Positions 41,958 through 53,100 of a stretch of DNA of 64,000 bases are shown one piece after another. The DNA comes from Ceratobasidium sp. AG-K. Taxonomy: Eukaryota; Basidiomycota; Agaricomycetes; Cantharellales; Ceratobasidiaceae. The stretch spans positions 1,178,001-1,242,000 of the forward strand of contig JAWNGF010000006.1 in assembly GCA_037039685.1 (NCBI GenBank), given 5' to 3'. Every line of letters begins with the position of its first letter. The first letter of the stretch is position 1. A program made the position numbers and the translations under genes. Under the pieces are notes generated by a model. It saw nothing but the letters and a program-made list of their open reading frames with translations, ran no database searches and was not told where the DNA came from.

Positions 41958-42124
41958 CCAATCAGGAGCTGGTGTTCCATCAGTGGAGCCATAATTTGAC
42001 CCAATCAGGAGCCACCAATGTGGCTGCCAAGACACTCCATCAAGCATGCAATTATTGTGCAGCTTCTGGAATGTTCCAGTAGTGAATTCTACACACACAC
42101 AAACAAATCAGACCAGGGTATAAA
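41958..42124 (+). promoter_or_regulatory. CCAAT and TATA boxes before the Clr2-like gene
   Basis: CCAATCAGGAGC occurs twice, at 41958-41969 and 42001-42012, followed by TATAAA at 42119-42124, 49 bp before the ATG at 42173. A compact, complete-looking promoter, assigned by position. Confidence 0.5.
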
Positions 42125-42172
42125 GGAGGGCACTTTGTGTGTGCTCTTCCCTCAGACACACAAACCAGCAAT

Positions 42173-42850
42173 ATGCAGAACACAGCAAGTGCATGGTCAC
42201 CCTTGTTAAATACTAGGTTTAATACTTACAATTGTGCTGAAGATAACCTGATCCAAGGCAACATTATTGAGTGGACCACCACTGATGCACCCAACCCCCC
42301 TGTGGTACCTGAGGCCCTGGACCATCAGCAACATTTTGTTGATGAGAATACCTGCTTTGGGTACCTAGTTCAACTCCATCCTGGTGACAAAATGTACCTG
42401 GACTTTATCACCAAAGTTGGGACCTACATTGCTAGGGCAAATTTTGGCCTGAATACCCGTAAGTTTATACAATAGCATTCCAATTTATTGGACAGCACTT
42501 ACCAGCAGTTTGACAGGTGGCCAGACTTATGTCATGGCTGATCTCCCAGCAGGATACCAGCTGTATTACAAACACTCTAGTAATGGTAAAAAATCACATT
42601 GTGATAAGTACCTCTATGGTAAGTTTCACATTAAATTGTCATCAATATACTAAGAATGCATTCAGGTTCTGCTATAGTCAAATGCTTCCGTTCCCCTAAT
42701 GAATTTGCACCTCATGCTGAGTGGATCATGAAAGGGGCTGACTCAAATACAGCATGTACATGTAGGTACTGCTCAGAGGAATTGTCTCAGCAAGTGATCA
42801 ATGAGTGCCTCCACCTCCCTGGGAAGCGCCCTCATAGACACCAGATTTAG
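42173..42850 (+). CDS. Small protein with Clr2 N-terminal-like domain, three exons, 190 aa
   Basis: Exons 42173-42458, 42517-42618 and 42666-42850 join through GTAAGT..CAG introns with correct phase to an intact frame. The N-terminal half has no recognised fold. The C-terminal half reads LPAGYQLYYKHSSNG, CDKYLYG, KCFRSPNEFAPHAEWI and a Cys pair ending CTCRYCSEE. This order (aromatic LPxGYxLY, DxYLYG, FRSPxEFxPHxxW, CxCxxC) is what I know from the N-terminal domain of cryptic loci regulator 2, a subunit of the SHREC silencing complex in fission yeast. It lacks the rest of Clr2. The gene is CpG-poor like the surrounding repeats, yet its frame is whole. A role in chromatin silencing is inference. 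Confidence 0.65.
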
Positions 42851-43062
42851 TTCAGCCATACATAGTGACACCTTGTAATCTAGTACTGTTGTTTCTGCTT
42901 GTAATCATCTTCTATGGCTCCCCACATTTCCAATCAAAAAAACAAAATGTCCAAAATGCATGATGTGATAGATAGATAGAATCAATGTCTGAATTTCTCA
43001 CCATGTGTGTGAGATTACCATATAAGGTGATTTTAGCATAGCCACTATAGGAGACTGTGTTG

Positions 43063-43591
43063 TGTTGTGACCCATCCATGACACCCATGGACTCTGACTG
43101 CTGTCTTGGACTCTCTGTGCCTTAAGTGCCCAATGTACATAGATGTGGCCCTCCCCCTTGTTCTGTGAGGTGTCTGGATGATGTGTCACTGTGGCCTCTG
43201 TGGCTACACTGTCTTCTGGTTCTTTCTCTTAGAAAGATTGACCTTCTAGAACTTCTCTCTAGAAGGTCTTTGTGATTTGCTGACTGAGCATGGCACCTGA
43301 TTGGCCACATATGTATTGTACTACTTTTTGCCTCTGACTATATATACTGGCTAGCAAGCATGGACTTATGCCAGCTTGCTTTGCCTTATCATCTCTCCCC
43401 TCAAGTGCAACTAAGTCACTAGTCCTTTAGGCCATCATCTGAACTCTAAGTGGGCCTCAGGCCATTGTCATAAGGACACTAAGGTTGCACTAGCAACTTA
43501 GCATACAGTATGGAGCCTCTAAGGCAGCTCAAAGCCTATAAGGTGCAAACAGACACAGACATTGGTCAATTGGCATAGAAGGGTTGCAACA
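43063..43591 (+). repeat. Decayed LTR-like sequence
   Basis: TGTTGTGACC..GGTTGCAACA, 529 bp, with a TATATATA box near 43340. No matching target duplication was found. It abuts a 5'-truncated A/D-family LTR, into which it probably inserted. Confidence 0.55.
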
Positions 43592-43867
43592 CATGGACAC
43601 TCCTGACTGGTTAGCCTGTATGACTTGTTTGCTGCACACTGTATGGCTTGTGCACATTCTGAATATATATAGAGGACCAACAAGCCTGGTAACCCCAGCT
43701 TGTTTTGTCCTGTCAAACATCCCTCTGAGTGACACTGTGAACCACCTCTACCCTCAAGAGTCTACAGCCACTTAAGTGTTGTGTGATTCAAGAGGTAACT
43801 CAGGTCATAGTGCTGTCCACTCTCCCTTGTGGCTTGTCTCATAGCCACCAAGAAGAAGCTTACAACA
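43592..43867 (+). repeat. Truncated LTR of the A/D family
   Basis: From CATGGACACTCCTGACTGG to GAAGCTTACAACA it follows the 3' two thirds of the D LTR, including TATATATAGAGGACC and AGCTTGTTTTGT; CpG sites are mostly TpG or CpA. Confidence 0.75.
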
Positions 43868-44111
43868 TTCAGGTAGTAGTTACATATGTCATGTAGCTAC
43901 TGTACTAGTGCTGACATAAAGTTCAGAGACATATGACCAGTGCAGCCTTCCAAGGGAAGTGAACATGACTCATATCTCACCTCAGACATTGTTAAAGTGC
44001 AATTTAAGTATATACAAAGTGAAAGCAAGTATTTTGATTACATTAGAATTACATATGACAGCCATTTGTTGCTTTGACTGCCTTGACTCAGTCCTTCATC
44101 CTCTCAGTGTG

Positions 44112-44608
44112 TGTTGCAACCCAACACTATGATGGTTGTCAACTGTAACTGTATGTGCACAAGTCAAGACTCAGAGAGGCTTGGCACCCAAAGAGCTGTG
44201 AACTGTAGACTGTGGATGGCACTGAGGCCTGAGGATCCAATGTAACCCTGAGGGAAACCCAGTGAGAGATTATTTGTTGGGGAAAATGACAAGGCAAAAC
44301 AAGATGGGGATACCATGCTTGCTGTTGCCACATTAGATATTCAGAAAAGGCATGAGTCATACTCATGCCAAGAAAAAAGTCATACAAGTCAACCAATCAG
44401 AGAGCTCTACAAGTCATGTCCTATAACAGAACATGACTTGCCAAGAAAGGAAGTCATAAGACAAAAGAGAAGAGAAGCAGCTTAAGGCTGAGTGAGAACA
44501 AAGAAAACAAGAGACAAAGGAAATGTGCTCAAAGGAAAACATAACAAAGGAGACACAAGGCAAGCAGACAGGAGTCCAAGTCCATTGGAGGGGCCTTGGG
44601 TCACAACA
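44112..44608 (-). repeat. Solo LTR, A/D-like, CpG-depleted
   Basis: 497 bp, ends TGTTG..CAACA, 5-bp target duplication GTGTG (44107-44111, 44609-44613). Minus-strand orientation. Same LTR type as 45515-46009. Confidence 0.85.
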
Positions 44609-44615
44609 GTGTGCT

Positions 44616-44960
44616 TCAAATATCCTCCACTGTAATTCCATCCCAAACAACCTGCATAGCTGTCCATAGCAATTTGCAGGAATTCTTGGACTCCAGGATT
44701 TCAGAAACACAGGCCTTGAGGACATGCCATAATGTTTTGATGGCTTTGAGGTTGGCAGAATTTGGGGGATGGGGGGGCTGATTCATACCAAGCAACTCAC
44801 ATGCCATTTTTGCAGCATTTCCCCTATGTGGAGCTGCACTATCTGCCATTATGAGAATATCCCAACCCCCTTCTAGCTTTCAGTCCTGCCAAAACTCTTG
44901 GACTGGGCCCAAAGGAACTTGACAGGCATATCCTTTGGAGTTGATCCTGCTACCAGCCCA
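44616..44960 (-). pseudogene. Tc1/mariner-type transposase remnant
   Basis: The minus strand reads LEGGWDILIMADSAAPHRGN, then LLGMNQPPHPPNSANLKAIK and TLWHVLKACVSEI. This follows the Tc1/pogo DDE layout (MEDGAPCH-like block, then PPNSPDLNPIE-LWH block). The acidic residues expected in the last block are Asn and Lys here, and a TGA interrupts the upstream part. Inactive fragment. Confidence 0.7.
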
Positions 44961-44964
44961 ACAT

Positions 44965-46336
44965 TGTCACAACTGACTGTAAAGGGTTGTGGAGTTGACT
45001 GTGGATAAACTGTAACAAGCTGTAACAGCCCCTGTGGACTGTGGATAGTACTATAGAATTTAGGAAATTGACAAGGTGAGACAATCTTGAGTCACATGAT
45101 CATCTCACTTGTCTTTATATACACATAAGCACTGCTGACTAAGCAGAGCTCTCTGAGGTTGAGAGGTCTGCTTAGTCATCATGATTTAACCATAGAACCA
45201 ACATAATAGATGAGGATAGCAAAAAATAATAAGGAAAAGGTATCTTGGACCAACCTGGGTCATGACATTGCTCCCCCCTAAGATCTACACCAGCGGAGCT
45301 TGCATGACCTTTTTTGCACCTGGAACTGGGTCTGATGGTTTTGGCACATCCGGGAAGTCAGCATGAAATTGTCACACTGCATCCTGTGTGTTCTTGACTG
45401 TGTCCACTGTTTTTTTGGTATCTTTGTTCAGCCCATACCCCTTCCATTGTATTTGGTATACAAACCTTCCCTTGTCCCAGCAACTGTTGACTATCTTTTC
45501 AACTTTGTACTCCTTGTTGTGACCCAAGGCCCCTCCAATGGACTTTGTCTCCTGGTTGCTTGTCTTGTGTCTCCTTTGTTCTGCTTTCCTTTGTGCACAC
45601 TTCCTTTGTGTCTGGTTTCTTTGTTCTTGCGCAGCCTTAAGCTGCTTCCTTTTTCTTTTGTCTTATGACTTCCTTTCTTGGCAAGTCATGTTCCTTTATA
45701 GGACATGACTCATAGAGCATTCTGATTGGACAGTTTGTATGACTTGTTTCTTGGCATGAGTATGACTCATGCCTTTTCTGAATATATAATGAGGCCACAA
45801 CAAGCATGGTATCCCCATCTTGTTTTGCCTTGTCATTTCCCTGACAAACAGTCCTTCACTGGGTTTCTCTCAGGGTTACCTTGGATCCTCAGGCCTTAGT
45901 GCTGTTCACAGTCTACAGCTCACAGTTCTTTGGGTGCCAAGTCTCTCTAAGTCTTGACTTGAGCACATACAGTTACAGTCAGCAACCATCATAGTGTTGG
46001 GTTGCAACACTCCTCCTCTCCCTCCTTGGTCACAATGGGTGGTGGATGATTGAATGCCCTGCCAACCTCCTCATCCTTAGCATATGAAGATAAGTAAATG
46101 ATGTAAAAAACATTATAGACTTTGATTGTTGTTGGGAGTTCCAGCCAGTATGTGTGGCTTAAGATTTGCTCTGTGACCTTGAATGGTCCCAACTGCTTCC
46201 AATTTAGCTTCTTGCTTGGTTGTTGCAATGAGATATTTGTCAAAGCCAGCCAAACTTCCTGTCCCACACTGAATTCCTGCACCATTGCATTGTTAAAGGA
46301 CCTTGTCTGTGCCTCCAGGGCCATGGTCATTGCTGC
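44965..46336 (-). mobile_element. 3' remnant of a gypsy element (Pol C-terminus plus 3' LTR)
   Basis: Left part is a 303-bp 3' LTR (44965-45267, TGTCACAACT..GTCATGACA), next to a polypurine tract. From 46336 down to about 45290 the minus strand encodes the end of Pol: VGQEVWLALTNISLQQPSKK, GPFKVTEQILSHTY, IVTKEGEEE, and after the inserted solo LTR VYQIQWKGYG-type chromodomain sequence. The upstream part is missing where the LTR at 46337 begins. Confidence 0.75.
45515..46009 (+). repeat. Solo LTR inside the gypsy remnant
   Basis: 495 bp, TGTTGTGACC..GGTTGCAACA, target duplication CTCCT (45510-45514, 46010-46014). It interrupts the Pol chromodomain of the remnant. Confidence 0.88.
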
Positions 46337-46786
46337 TGTCATGAGCTCAGGTGCAATAACATATTTTTTCTATTTTTCTATCTTTTTTCTGAGACAATTT
46401 CCTTTTCTGGTATATTGTATAAGAATGTTCTAGAATTAGTCATGTGATCAATTTGTCTTTTGATGTGATATTGCATTGGATTCCATATTTGATATTAGAA
46501 TGTTCTGGAATGTTGTTCTTGTTTGTATATGGCTGCATTCCTTCATGTATATAAACTGAGGGGTCAAGTCTGGTAACAACCAAGACTTGACCTCTTGTCA
46601 ATAGGATTCAAGCTTTCTATTCTTACTCAACAGGCTCTCTACCCCACTTATACTTAAGTTACTCAGGCCTTAGTTGCTGCCCATTGTTATAACCACTCAA
46701 ACCACCTTTACCTCCATCCATCTTTGGGTTTAGGGTTTACCCTTTACTCATTGTATTTTCCACAGGACTTTGGCCTGGGTGTTATA
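46337..46786 (+). repeat. Decayed LTR of the C family
   Basis: Begins TGTCATGAGCTCAGG and follows the C LTR through TATATAAACTGAGGGGTCAAG and the inverted arm CAAGACTTGACCTC, ending TGTTATA. Flanks GCTGC and GCTTT match only partly as a target duplication. Confidence 0.65.
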
Positions 46787-46829
46787 GCTTTTCTTAGTTG
46801 TCAGTGAGCTTAGTTGTGATACCTGTTCC

Positions 46830-47134
46830 CTTTTCTGCTTGGTCTCCATGGACATATCCTGTTTCCTTTGTTCTTTCCTTGCTTCCCTGTGACTCTTGCT
46901 TTCTCTGGTTTTGTTGCAACTCTCTATTGTACATAGTCACCATAGTTAGTATATGTACCAGCAACACAAGTCTTGTCTCCACAAGACTTGTTCTCTTGTT
47001 GTTTTCCCCTACCACTCGTGTGACTGCTTAGCTTAGGCCTAAGAGCCACTCATTGACCCTTGTTGTTGTCCCAACCACTGTCCTCACCACCCAACTGACC
47101 CTCAGTGTCATCAGGCCTGACTAGGGTTGTGACA
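46830..47134 (+). repeat. Truncated LTR of the B/E family
   Basis: Matches the 3' two thirds of the B/E LTR (CATGGACATATCCTG, TATGTACCAGCAACACAAG, ACAAGACTTGTTCTC) and ends GGGTTGTGACA at 47134; the 5' end is lost. Confidence 0.7.
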
Positions 47135-47316
47135 GCATTGGTCTCACATGGAACCATGTCCTGTGCCTCCCAGACACAGGACAGGCCACCCAACAAGCCA
47201 GGGTGCATGGCCCCATGTCCCCAGGTACAGATCTGTGTGGTTGGCCCATGTGCCATCTTTACCACTACCTAAGATATATAGAACCCACAGCAAAAGAATT
47301 AGCTGGGTCCCCATAA

Positions 47317-47649
47317 TGTCACAACCTTTTCTCGTTCCTTGTTCTTTGCTCTGTTTGCCTTGTGTTTGGTCTTGTTCTGCTCGCCTTGGCGCATTTAGTC
47401 ACCTTTCTGTAAGCTATGGTCATGGGACATGCCTGCCTGGCATGTCTTCTCTTTGCCTCTTTCTCCATGGACTTATCTTGTCTCCTTTGTCTTGCCTGCG
47501 CTTCTTTCTGACTCTTGCTTTTTCCTTGTTCTCTCCCTTGTTGCCTCCTATCTATTGTACATAACCACACTAGATAGTATATATACCAGCAACCCAAGTC
47601 TTGTCTCTACAAGACTTGTTCTCTTGTCGTTTTCCCCATCACTCATTGC
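47317..47649 (+). repeat. 5' LTR of element E, first part
   Basis: 333 bp from TGTCACAACC to the insertion point of D, including the TATATATACC box and ACAAGACTTGTTCT (47609-47622). Confidence 0.93.
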
Positions 47650-48105
47650 TGTCGTGAGCTAGCTCACTCCATCGGACTCGCCTGTTGTCTCGCCCGCCTG
47701 TTCTCTTCTTGTGTGTTTGTGTTCCGTTTCTGTTTGCCGCGTTGCCACCTTCTTGTGGTTATACTGTTACATTGTGTAACGCGGCTGTGCTTTGTACGAG
47801 TCATGTCTGTTCATACAGCATGACTCACATGGACACTCCTGACTGGTTGACTGATATGACTCTTGTGGCTGCATCCTGTATGACTCGGCCTTGTCTTGTA
47901 TATATATAGAGGACCAACAAGCCTGGTAACCCCAGCTTGTTTTGTCTCGTCAAAACATCCCTTTGAGTGACACTCAGAACCACCCCTACCCTCAAGAGCC
48001 TACAGACACTTAAGTGTGTTGCGGTTCAAGAGGTCGCTTAGGTCTTAGTGCCGTCCACTCTCCATCGCGGCTTGACTCTTAGCCACCAAGAAGAAGCTTA
48101 CGACA
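47650..48105 (+). repeat. 5' LTR of element D
   Basis: 456 bp. TATATATATA at 47899-47908; hairpin arms ACAAGC and GCTTGT follow; AGCTTGTTTTGT at 47934-47945. Confidence 0.95.
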
Positions 48106-48107
48106 TT

Positions 48108-48119
48108 ACAAAACAAGCT
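48108..48119 (+). other. Self-priming primer binding site of element D
   Basis: ACAAAACAAGCT, 2 nt after the 5' LTR and 16 nt before the gag ATG, complements LTR bases 47934-47945 just downstream of the TATA box. Confidence 0.72.
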
Positions 48120-48135
48120 TAACAAACATACAAGC

Positions 48136-50136
48136 ATGTCTATTCAAGAAGACGGAGGGTCACGTCCCTCGTCCACTAGATCAACACGAAGAGGACCCAG
48201 TCGGGCAGCAAGGCCTACTGGATCATTGAATGAGCAAGACATCGCACAAACTCAAGCGGGAGGTCCTGCCCGATCACGCTCTCAGAGCCAATCTTCAATG
48301 CCAGGAGCTTTTGGCATCTCTGACATGACAATAGTACAAGAGGAAGAACCCACCATCACGAGTAGAGAACCAGGAGATCTCACAAATGACCCCACTCCAG
48401 CTGTGATTCGCATTTCAACTGGAAGTCCAGGGCCATCACGTCCCTTGTGGCCACTAGGGACTAGGAGGCAGTTCTTTTCGCCCCAGCCCGAGGCTCATGG
48501 GGGCGTGTCGCTTGTCCCCATTAGGCCTCCTCCTACACCACACATTCCCAATGTACCTACAGTCCCTCAAATTGGAGGAACCATCACCAACGCAGGACCA
48601 ATTCCAATGGCTTCCCAGCCAGTCACACCAGCAATTCCAGCACCGCCCTATATCCCACAGGGTTACTCTGGGCAGTCGGCCCTGGTACCACAAGGCGCCG
48701 GTGATCCGGGAAGCTCAAGTTCAAGTTCCAGCGCCAGCGGCAGGACTATAATCAGTAATTTAGACGACCTGAACGACCTCCTAGAAGGGAGACACATCGC
48801 CTCCCTTAGGGTTATAGACGGAATGAGGGTCACCATGGATCGAAGGCTTAGTGGTCTAGAACAAGCCACACAAGTCCTAGCAAACAACCAACAAATCTTT
48901 AACGACTCCATCAACACCCTACAAGGCACCCTAACAGACATTCTGAACTCGGCAAGAAATGGCAAACACAATTCCTTTCTAGTCGGACAAGATGTAACAC
49001 GCCTTCGGAATGAGGTTGCCAACACTCAAGGACTAGTGAACAATGTACGCGAAGAACTCAACACTACCAGACAAGGGCAACTTGAATGGAACGAAGCAGT
49101 AACTCAAGGACTGGAAAACTTACGACAAGAGGGAACCTCCTTCACTACCAAAATCACGGAAGTTCAAGAAGCTATCAACAATATGCGAGAAGAAATCGAC
49201 GAAACTTCCCTGCACGGGATCCCATCTAGGCGATCAAATTCTCCACCACATCCAGACGCGGAATCGACCAGGATCGACGAATTAGAATTGAGAATCCAAC
49301 GACTGACCGAGAACCCAAACGTCGGTAGCAGTCCACGACGTCCCAAAGTAACTCGCCCAGAAGCCTTCGACGGAAAGAAAGGGGAAGGTGCTGAAATGTT
49401 CATCACACAAATGGAAAGCTACTTCGTGCGACTAGGCGATCAATATTCTTCCAACGAAGAAAGGATTCGCGAAGCCCTAGCAAACTTCAAATCCGAGAAC
49501 AAAGATGCCACTCACTGGGCACAAGTTCTCTTACGATCACTCAACCAAAGGGAAAATAACCAAAACCTTGCCTCATGGGAAAGTTTCAAAGCACACTTCA
49601 TGGAACAGTTCAGCGACCCAAACAAAAAATCTAAAGCCGAAGCAGATATCCGAAAATGCAAGCAGAACAATTCTGTAGCAAACTATGCTTCGGAATTCCG
49701 ATATCTTCTGGTAGACGTGAACTGGGGACAAGAAGCTCTGATCAACCAGTTCAAGGAAGGATTAAAGACAGAAGTCAAGACTGAACTAGCTCGCTTCGAA
49801 CTAACCCTGATCAATGAAGATGGGACAGAACGAGAACTTTCCCTTGACCGATGGATCTCAATTGCAATCTCTATCGACCAGAAATTGCAACAAATCAAGA
49901 CCTCGACAGGAAAGAAGGCCGCCCAACCAACCGCTAGTGGACAATCCTCTACAAAACGGCTGCCTGACGAAATATACAAAGCAAGGATAGCAACCAACCG
50001 CTGCCTGAAGTGCGGACAGGAAGGACACCGTTCATTCAAATGCCCATCCAAGGAATGGATAACGACAGAACCTAGTGTTAAAGGAAGGGAAGCAACAATC
50101 GTAGAAGACTCGGGAAAAGAAGGGGTCTCCCTCTAA
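48136..50136 (+). CDS. gag: Element D Gag, 666 aa
   Basis: Same length as the A copy and closely similar. Pro/Ser-rich N-terminus, helical centre, capsid core (PEAFDGKKGEGAEMFITQ) and CCHC knuckle CLKCGQEGHRSFKC, which keeps the usual Gly at knuckle position 5 where A has Arg. Ends SGKEGVSL with the slippery site. Intact. Confidence 0.94.
   Translation: MSIQEDGGSRPSSTRSTRRGPSRAARPTGSLNEQDIAQTQAGGPARSRSQSQSSMPGAFGISDMTIVQEEEPTITSREPGDLTNDPTPAVIRISTGSPGPSRPLWPLGTRRQFFSPQPEAHGGVSLVPIRPPPTPHIPNVPTVPQIGGTITNAGPIPMASQPVTPAIPAPPYIPQGYSGQSALVPQGAGDPGSSSSSSSASGRTIISNLDDLNDLLEGRHIASLRVIDGMRVTMDRRLSGLEQATQVLANNQQIFNDSINTLQGTLTDILNSARNGKHNSFLVGQDVTRLRNEVANTQGLVNNVREELNTTRQGQLEWNEAVTQGLENLRQEGTSFTTKITEVQEAINNMREEIDETSLHGIPSRRSNSPPHPDAESTRIDELELRIQRLTENPNVGSSPRRPKVTRPEAFDGKKGEGAEMFITQMESYFVRLGDQYSSNEERIREALANFKSENKDATHWAQVLLRSLNQRENNQNLASWESFKAHFMEQFSDPNKKSKAEADIRKCKQNNSVANYASEFRYLLVDVNWGQEALINQFKEGLKTEVKTELARFELTLINEDGTERELSLDRWISIAISIDQKLQQIKTSTGKKAAQPTASGQSSTKRLPDEIYKARIATNRCLKCGQEGHRSFKCPSKEWITTEPSVKGREATIVEDSGKEGVSL
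50112..50118 (+). promoter_or_regulatory. -1 ribosomal frameshift heptamer, element D gag-pol
   Basis: G GGA AAA in the gag frame, 16 nt before its TAA; the -1 frame is open into pol. Confidence 0.78.
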
Positions 50137-50138
50137 CT

Positions 50139-53100
50139 GTGTGTGGAGAGACCAAGAAACCGGCAACGGAAACAATGTACTTTAGAGCGACAAATGAATC
50201 TACCATTGTTTACGCGAACGTTACCGGAATCACAGAACCTATCCCAACCCTCATTGATTCTGGAGCATCAAAGAACTTCCTGGACATTTTGTGGGCTCGG
50301 TCCAACAACATTCCGCTCATAGAACTCTCCACTCCTAGAAGAGTAATTGGTATCCAAGGAAAAGAACTCTCTCACCAAATCCGTTTCAAGGCAAAGCTGG
50401 AACTGGAAGTAGAGGGAAAAACCTTCAAACAAGTCTTCTTTGCTATGCCCACTGGAGAAACTAAACTCATCCTAGGATTGGAATGGCTAGAAGAATCTAA
50501 CCCTATCATCGATTGGAAAACAAAGCACATATCATGGCGGGCAGAAGCCATTCAAGCAAGGACAGCCTCAATAGACGACCTGCCCGAGGAATTCAAGGAA
50601 TTTGCTGACGTCTTTAGCGAAGAGAAATTCAAGAGAATCCCAGATCACCGCCCATACGACTGTGCCATCGACTTCAAGGAAGGAGCTGAGCTCCCGAAAC
50701 CAGCCAGACCTATCCCACTCTCTCCAGCAGAATCGATTGCACTGAGAGAATACTTGGATGAAGAAATGGCAGCGGGGAAAATTCGACCAAGCAAATCACC
50801 CATTGCATCACCTTGCTTCTTTGTCAAAAAACCGATCGATCCCAAGAATCCAGGGGCAGTTCGGCAACTACGACTTGTTCAAGATCTTAGAGGAGTAAAC
50901 GCCATTACGAAGGACGACAGATTCCCAATGCCCCTAATGGAAGACCTCTTGGATAAAATCAAGGACGCAAAGATTTTCTCCAAAATCGATTTACGCATGG
51001 GTTTCAACAATATCAGAATCAAGGAAGGAGACGAATGGAAGACAGCTTTCAGAACAAAAGAAGGACTGTTCGAATATGTTGTCATGCCTTTTGGACTAAA
51101 AAACGCGCCCGCCATATTCCAAAGATATATGAACCACATCTTCCATGATCTCATCGACGTATGTGTCATAGTATATATTGACGACATCCTAGTCTTCTCT
51201 AAGGAAAGAAGTCAACATACCGTGAACGTCAGGAAGGTGCTAAAAATCTTACTGGAAGAAAACCTTTTCGCAAAGCTCCCAAAATGCGAATTCTTTGTCA
51301 CCAAATTGACATATACTGGACTTGGAATCAGCGATTCGGGCATCTCAATGGAGGAAGAAAAGGTCAAAGCAATAAAAGAATGGAAGGAACCAAGAACTGT
51401 CAAACAGGTCCAAGCATTCCTAGGATTCGCAAATTTCTACCGAAGATTTGTACCGAATTTCAGCCGATTAGCTAAACCCCTTACATCCTTAACAAGAAAG
51501 GAGAACAAATGGGAATGGGGAAGCGATCAACAGGAAGCATTTGAAGCCCTAAAGACGGAAATCAGCAAGGAGCCTACACTACGCCATCCAAACCCGGACA
51601 AACCCTTCTTCTTGGAAACAGATGCAAGTGGAGTAGCAATGGGAGCAATCGTGTCGCAAAGGCAGGATGATGGCTACCTACACCCCATTGCTTTTCTTTC
51701 AAAATCTTTCAATGAGGCTCAGCTCAACTACGACGTCCACAATAAAGAACTTATGGCTATCATAGAATCTTTAAGACATTGGAGGCTATACCTTGAAGGA
51801 ACAAGGGACCCTATCACCATCTACACCGACCATAGGAACTTACAATTCTGGAAAGAGGCAAGAACGTTTAACCGTCGACACGCAAGATGGCATCAATTGC
51901 TTGCTTCTTATAACTTTGACATCGTTTATTGCCCTGGAATCCTGTCATCAAAACCGGACCTATTATCAAGACGGTCAGACCATGAAGATATCCCGACGCC
52001 TGAACAAGTCATGATATCTGCCGAAAAGTTTAAGGGATTTATGGGACAAGTTGACACAAACATCATAGAAACTATCAAGGAGGCTCAGGAAACAGATGAA
52101 GGACTGACACGAATCAAAGAAATCTGCAAATCGAGAGAAACACTACCAAAGACCCTACAACACAGCGCAAAAGATTATGATTTCAGGGAAGGACTATTAT
52201 GGTTCAGAGGAAGGATCTACGTGCCAGAAGACAAGGAGTCCAGACTGGCCATCATGCGAGTTCATCACGACTCAAAGATCGCAGGACATCAAGGACAGGC
52301 TAGAACATTGGAACTAATATCGAGAAGATACTTCTGGCCAGGAATGAAGCAAAGCATAAACAGATACGTGGAATCATGCGAGACCTGCCAACGGACAAAA
52401 GGTTCAAAGTCAATAGTCCCGATCAAGCCTCTGGAGATTCCAAAAGGACCATGGGAAGACATAGCGTTCGACTTCGTAGTGAAGCTGCCAAAATCCAGGG
52501 GATCAGATAGCATCTTAGTAGTGGCGGACCGATTCTCAAGAATGGCGCACTTCATACCCTGCAAAGAATCTCACACAGCAAGCGATCTTGCAAATCTCTT
52601 CGTCACAAATGTTTGGAAACTGCACGGTTTTCCAAAAAGCACGATCTCGGACCGAGGGACTACTTTCAATTCCAAACTTATGAAAGCCATTTATGAGAAA
52701 ATTGGAACTAGCCCAGGTTTCAGTACTGCCTACCACCCCCAAACAGATGGAATAACAGAGAGAATCAACCAGTGGATGGAAGGCTGGCTACGATCGTTCG
52801 TCAACTACCGGCAGGATGATTGGGCGGACTTATTACCAATTGCGGAGTTCAGCTATAATCTACAGAAGCACCGCGTAACAGGTAGTTCCCCTTTCGAAAT
52901 TGTCTACGGGAGGGAACCACTGTGGAACATCTCAGCAGAAGAATCAACAGTTCCCGAAGCAAACAACATCACAGGGAAATGGCGTAAAATCCACGACGAA
53001 GCAATTGCATCAATGGAAACCCAAAGGCTGCCAGAAGAAGAACCAAAGAACAAGTACCAAGAAGGGGATCTAGTATGGCTGCTGGGAAAGAACATTCAAA

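Noticed and set aside
44112..46009. Inverted LTR pair read as one composite element
   Set aside because: Each LTR has its own different 5-bp target duplication (GTGTG and CTCCT), so they are two separate solo LTRs.
47685..47909. 74-codon frame, repeated at 54459-54683
   Set aside because: Lies inside the LTRs of element D; same reason.
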